Source of the DNA: an uncultured Candidatus Woesearchaeota archaeon
Lineage (GTDB): Archaea; Nanobdellota; Nanobdellia; Woesearchaeales; 21-14-0-10-32-9
NCBI GenBank assembly: GCA_903891505.1
Contig: CAITEO010000001.1
Span: 1 to 8,208, forward strand
Reading direction: 5' to 3'
Length of the DNA: 8,208 nucleotides
Under the pieces are notes generated by a model that saw only the letters and a list, made by a program, of their open reading frames with translations, did not search any database and was not told the DNA's origin. Shown here one piece after another: positions 5,381-8,208 of this stretch (position 1 is the stretch's first letter; each line of letters begins with the position of its first letter). The translations under genes and the position numbers were made by a program.

Positions 5381-8208
5381 TTGCGTACATATAAACTACT
5401 GCTAATATTTACATTGTTATTCATATCTATACCTCTCTGCGTTTCAGCACTTACTCTAACACCTATAACTCTTCTTGATTCAACTTTTAAACCGATAGAA
5501 TTCGTTTCTCCTAGTAGTCCAGTACTTGTAGAATTATATTTCAATTACACTTTGAATGATGGTGAGACGTTCAATGGAATTTTTATTAACGCAACAGACA
5601 TATTTCCTGGAGGTATTTATTCCGGCGCAGATTATTCTCATTTAACTCCAGTTTGCGAAAAACAAGGAGATGTAATGAGTTGCTCTGTTAATTCTCTAAC
5701 TATGAAAACAAGCAAGAGCACTATTAATCTAGGAATTTATGGCTCAGTTAAAACTGACGAAAGCACTGTAAATATATTCAATTCTACAACTTTAACATTT
5801 ACTATTGATAAATCAAACCCGCAAGTAACATTTATGGGTACAACTACTTGTTATCAAAACCAATGCTACATTGCTGCAGGCATTAGAAATAAAATAGAAA
5901 TACAAATGACTGATGAGAGAGCCACATTTGTAAACGCACGCATCGGTTATAGAATAGGTAGCATAAATCAAATGGTGGATCATTGCGATGGTATGACTTG
6001 CTATGGAACAACAAAGATAGATTGCAAGGACAACCAGCAAGTTCTAATGAGCATACGTCAAAATGGAATCATTAGCAAAGATGATACAGGCAATAAAATC
6101 ATAAGCAACACAACTACTTTAATCTGTGACTCTACACCCCCAACAATAATTGCATATAATATAACAAGTATTACTGGCGCAATTGCATTAACTCTTGATA
6201 ATAATCTCGTCTTTGATGTAAATGTATCAGATGCAGTGAGTCCTATACTTAATTTCACGATAGATGCAGATAATATTGCCTCTGGAAACATAACTGGTTC
6301 TTGTTCTAAGCCACAAATAGAAGGTACATCCTTTAATTGCCGTGCAAGTTTCAACCCAGGAATAGAGCAACCAGGAAAATACAAAGTTACTGTTTTTGTT
6401 ACAGATGTTGCAGGAAGAACAACCTCTCAGGAAATAGCGCTTGAACTATTGAAGTCAGTCAACCAAACAGTCAATTTATGGAAAGTTGATAGTGTTGAGC
6501 AATCATCAAATTCATTCTCAAGGGCGAACATGGATTATGCAAGAACTTTGTTTGTTAAAGTAAACATGAAACCAATCCAGCAGGATGCGCAAATAGTAAC
6601 ATTCGAACCGACTGGAACATGCGTGCCTACAACTAACGCATCAGAAGGTGGCCTAAAGAGCGGAACTGCAGGAGATATATCTGGAGTCACACTAGTTGCA
6701 AGACAAAATACTACAGTCTATCTAAAACTTGAAATCAAAGAAAACAATGATGGCAGATACTTCAATATGAGCAGCCTTACCTTCAATTGTTCTATTCAGA
6801 CTTCTTCAAAGAGAGGTAATTATTACTTCTCAACCCCAGAAATAGATGAGTATACAATAAATATTATCCTAAAAGACGAAGAAAGCATTCAGCAAATGCA
6901 CATAGATGAAATAAACAAGTATGCAAACAGAATAGCAAGTGCACAAAAAAAGATAGAAGCATACGACAAAGTAATAGGAACAGCAACGACAATATGTACT
7001 CTCTGTCAAGGAGCTGGAACTGTAAATACAGCTCTAGCCTCATTTGAATCTTTGTTAGGGTTAGCTCAAGCTACCTCAACAATAGCAGGTACAATACAGC
7101 CAGTAACAGGAGGAGTACAAACATTTGAAAACAATATTTGTGGAAAGGCTATTGGAAAGGTATGTAAATATATAACCTGTTCATACACAATTAAAGCAAC
7201 AGAATCATTAAGTGGCAATAAAGGACTTGATGGTCTTTCAAATGCTGTTGGATATCAAAGCCTTGGAGATTCTATGAATCCATACAAGAGTTATATTGTT
7301 GCAGCAGCAACTCTTTGTATACCTGCAGTTGTCTATCATTACAAAGTATACAACGGCATAGAGTGCAACTATCTTGATTGCATCTCGCAGCAATATGTTA
7401 AGTATGGTCAAGACATATATCAATGTCAGACAGATAAAGCATATTCAGAGTGTGTGTTTTTCTATGGAGGATTATTGGACGGAATACCTGTTGTTTCAAT
7501 GATACGAGATGTAGCAGGAACAGTTGCAAAAGCAGTCAAAGACCCAGTTGCATTAACCGGACTTGCACTTCCTTGGGCGTGCAAACTTCTTGGTTTAATA
7601 CCTAACAATGGTGCAGTACATGGAGGCTGCGTAGCAGTACAAGATGCAATGAGAGTACTTACAATTACAGACACTCTGAAAGCTGCATACTCCCAAATAG
7701 CAAACTTGTTTGACAACAGCAAAGACCCAAGCCAACAATGCGACGCAATAGTTAGCACCGCAAAACAAATGGTTCTAAGCTATGATGCAGCAAACCCTCA
7801 AAGAACCATGGGGAACTACCCGACGGTGGATTTCAACTCAAAAACACCAGTAAAAGGAACCAACGATAGAATAGAATGCACAGGAAGCCAATGTTTCTAC
7901 ATACATGTCACATTTCCAACTGAAAAGATTACAGAACCTAAAACAGATGAAAATGGAAAGCAAATAACTGTAACACGTGATGGAGAAAAGAAAGAAGTAG
8001 ATGAAAAATATCTTATTGTAACTGAGTCAGATGGATCACAACAGTTATATACATATGATAAAAAAGCACAAAAGAATATAGGTAATGCTTTTTTTGTTAA
8101 CCAAGATGAGATTAACGGCATACAAACCAAAATAGATGATATAAAAAAACAACAGACAGATATTTCGCTCAAAATAAATAATATTAATGCACAATACGGT
8201 GGAAGTAT
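5381..8208 (+). CDS. Giant exported cysteine-rich surface protein, 3' partial
   Basis: The frame is open from TTG 5381 to the right edge (at least 942 codons). It begins with a signal peptide: basic Arg2 and Lys5, a hydrophobic core from 6 to 21, and a likely signal-peptidase-I site after Val-Ser-Ala (21-23). Residues 24-142, 143-249 and 250-358 look like three beta-sandwich, Ig-like modules. The third is clearest, opening with DSTPP (250-254) and closing with VTDVAGR (340-346). A further beta-rich part runs to about 495. A helix/coiled coil (499-531) follows, then a helical cysteine-rich region (539-800) with hydrophobic stretches (638-652, about 692-708 and 716-741) and Cys662, 667, 682 and 691. 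A charged beta-like part and a second coiled coil (908-938) close the visible part. The mature part shows 27 cysteines, suggesting disulfides outside the cell. Thirteen N-x-S/T sequons lie between Asn55 and Asn469, and none after. The role is unknown: surface adhesin, cell-wall component or attachment protein are possibilities. Confidence 0.85.
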   Translation, partial: MRTYKLLLIFTLLFISIPLCVSALTLTPITLLDSTFKPIEFVSPSSPVLVELYFNYTLNDGETFNGIFINATDIFPGGIYSGADYSHLTPVCEKQGDVMSCSVNSLTMKTSKSTINLGIYGSVKTDESTVNIFNSTTLTFTIDKSNPQVTFMGTTTCYQNQCYIAAGIRNKIEIQMTDERATFVNARIGYRIGSINQMVDHCDGMTCYGTTKIDCKDNQQVLMSIRQNGIISKDDTGNKIISNTTTLICDSTPPTIIAYNITSITGAIALTLDNNLVFDVNVSDAVSPILNFTIDADNIASGNITGSCSKPQIEGTSFNCRASFNPGIEQPGKYKVTVFVTDVAGRTTSQEIALELLKSVNQTVNLWKVDSVEQSSNSFSRANMDYARTLFVKVNMKPIQQDAQIVTFEPTGTCVPTTNASEGGLKSGTAGDISGVTLVARQNTTVYLKLEIKENNDGRYFNMSSLTFNCSIQTSSKRGNYYFSTPEIDEYTINIILKDEESIQQMHIDEINKYANRIASAQKKIEAYDKVIGTATTICTLCQGAGTVNTALASFESLLGLAQATSTIAGTIQPVTGGVQTFENNICGKAIGKVCKYITCSYTIKATESLSGNKGLDGLSNAVGYQSLGDSMNPYKSYIVAAATLCIPAVVYHYKVYNGIECNYLDCISQQYVKYGQDIYQCQTDKAYSECVFFYGGLLDGIPVVSMIRDVAGTVAKAVKDPVALTGLALPWACKLLGLIPNNGAVHGGCVAVQDAMRVLTITDTLKAAYSQIANLFDNSKDPSQQCDAIVSTAKQMVLSYDAANPQRTMGNYPTVDFNSKTPVKGTNDRIECTGSQCFYIHVTFPTEKITEPKTDENGKQITVTRDGEKKEVDEKYLIVTESDGSQQLYTYDKKAQKNIGNAFFVNQDEINGIQTKIDDIKKQQTDISLKINNINAQYGGS

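Noticed and set aside
5429..5443. IPLC at residues 17-20 as a lipobox of a lipoprotein.
   Set aside because: The position -1 Leu and the lack of the small residues of L-[AS]-[GA]-C do not fit. The Val-Ser-Ala just after it is a better signal-peptidase-I site.
5813..6384. Minus-strand open frames at 5813-6040 and 6058-6384.
   Set aside because: They lie antisense within the giant exported protein, have no promoter or SD, and show composition expected of the reverse strand.
7238..8172. Minus-strand open frames at 7238-7423, 7462-7758 and 7897-8172.
   Set aside because: Each is antisense to the uninterrupted giant frame, and the Ser/Cys/Phe-rich translations look like reverse-strand shadows.

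Overview
The window looks like a low-GC archaeal chromosome, most likely a DPANN-type lineage (Woesearchaeota/Pacearchaeota-like). This is inferred from compact genes in mixed orientation, archaeal TATA-like boxes (TTTAAATA type) about 25-30 bases ahead of several starts, two genes that appear leaderless, a T-run terminator without a stem, and a small two-zinc-ribbon protein that resembles DPANN hypothetical proteins I remember. No database search could be run, so the assignment rests on motif reading.

Layout, left to right. (1) The 3' two thirds of a PLP-dependent fold-type-I (DegT-like) aminotransferase, cut by the left edge. (2) A 117-bp gap holding a long imperfect palindrome, then a 146-aa protein with two CxxC...CxxC zinc ribbons, followed by a strong oligo-T terminator. 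(3) Convergent to it, an unrecognised 227-aa soluble protein on the minus strand, apparently leaderless. (4) A 169-bp divergent gap with a purine-rich leader, then metG, a 763-aa methionyl-tRNA synthetase. Its catalytic body reads like the eukaryotic cytosolic enzyme, and it carries a Lys/Glu-rich linker and a C-terminal EMAP-II-like tRNA-binding domain. (5) Convergent to metG with a 36-bp gap, a 204-aa HD-domain phosphohydrolase (YfbR/HDDC2-like). (6) A 250-bp divergent gap with a good TATA box and a leader carrying two inverted repeats, then a very long exported protein. That protein starts at a TTG behind a perfect Shine-Dalgarno and stays open for at least 942 codons to the right edge.

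Functionally the genes look like independent transcription units rather than one operon: an aminotransferase, a probable nucleic-acid- or protein-binding zinc ribbon, tRNA charging, nucleotide housekeeping and cell-surface construction. I see no CRISPR array, insertion sequence, integrase, tRNA or rRNA. The points most worth following up are the eukaryote-like MetRS-EMAPII architecture, the giant cysteine-rich surface protein whose potential glycosylation sites all lie in its N-terminal half, and the structured leader in front of it.
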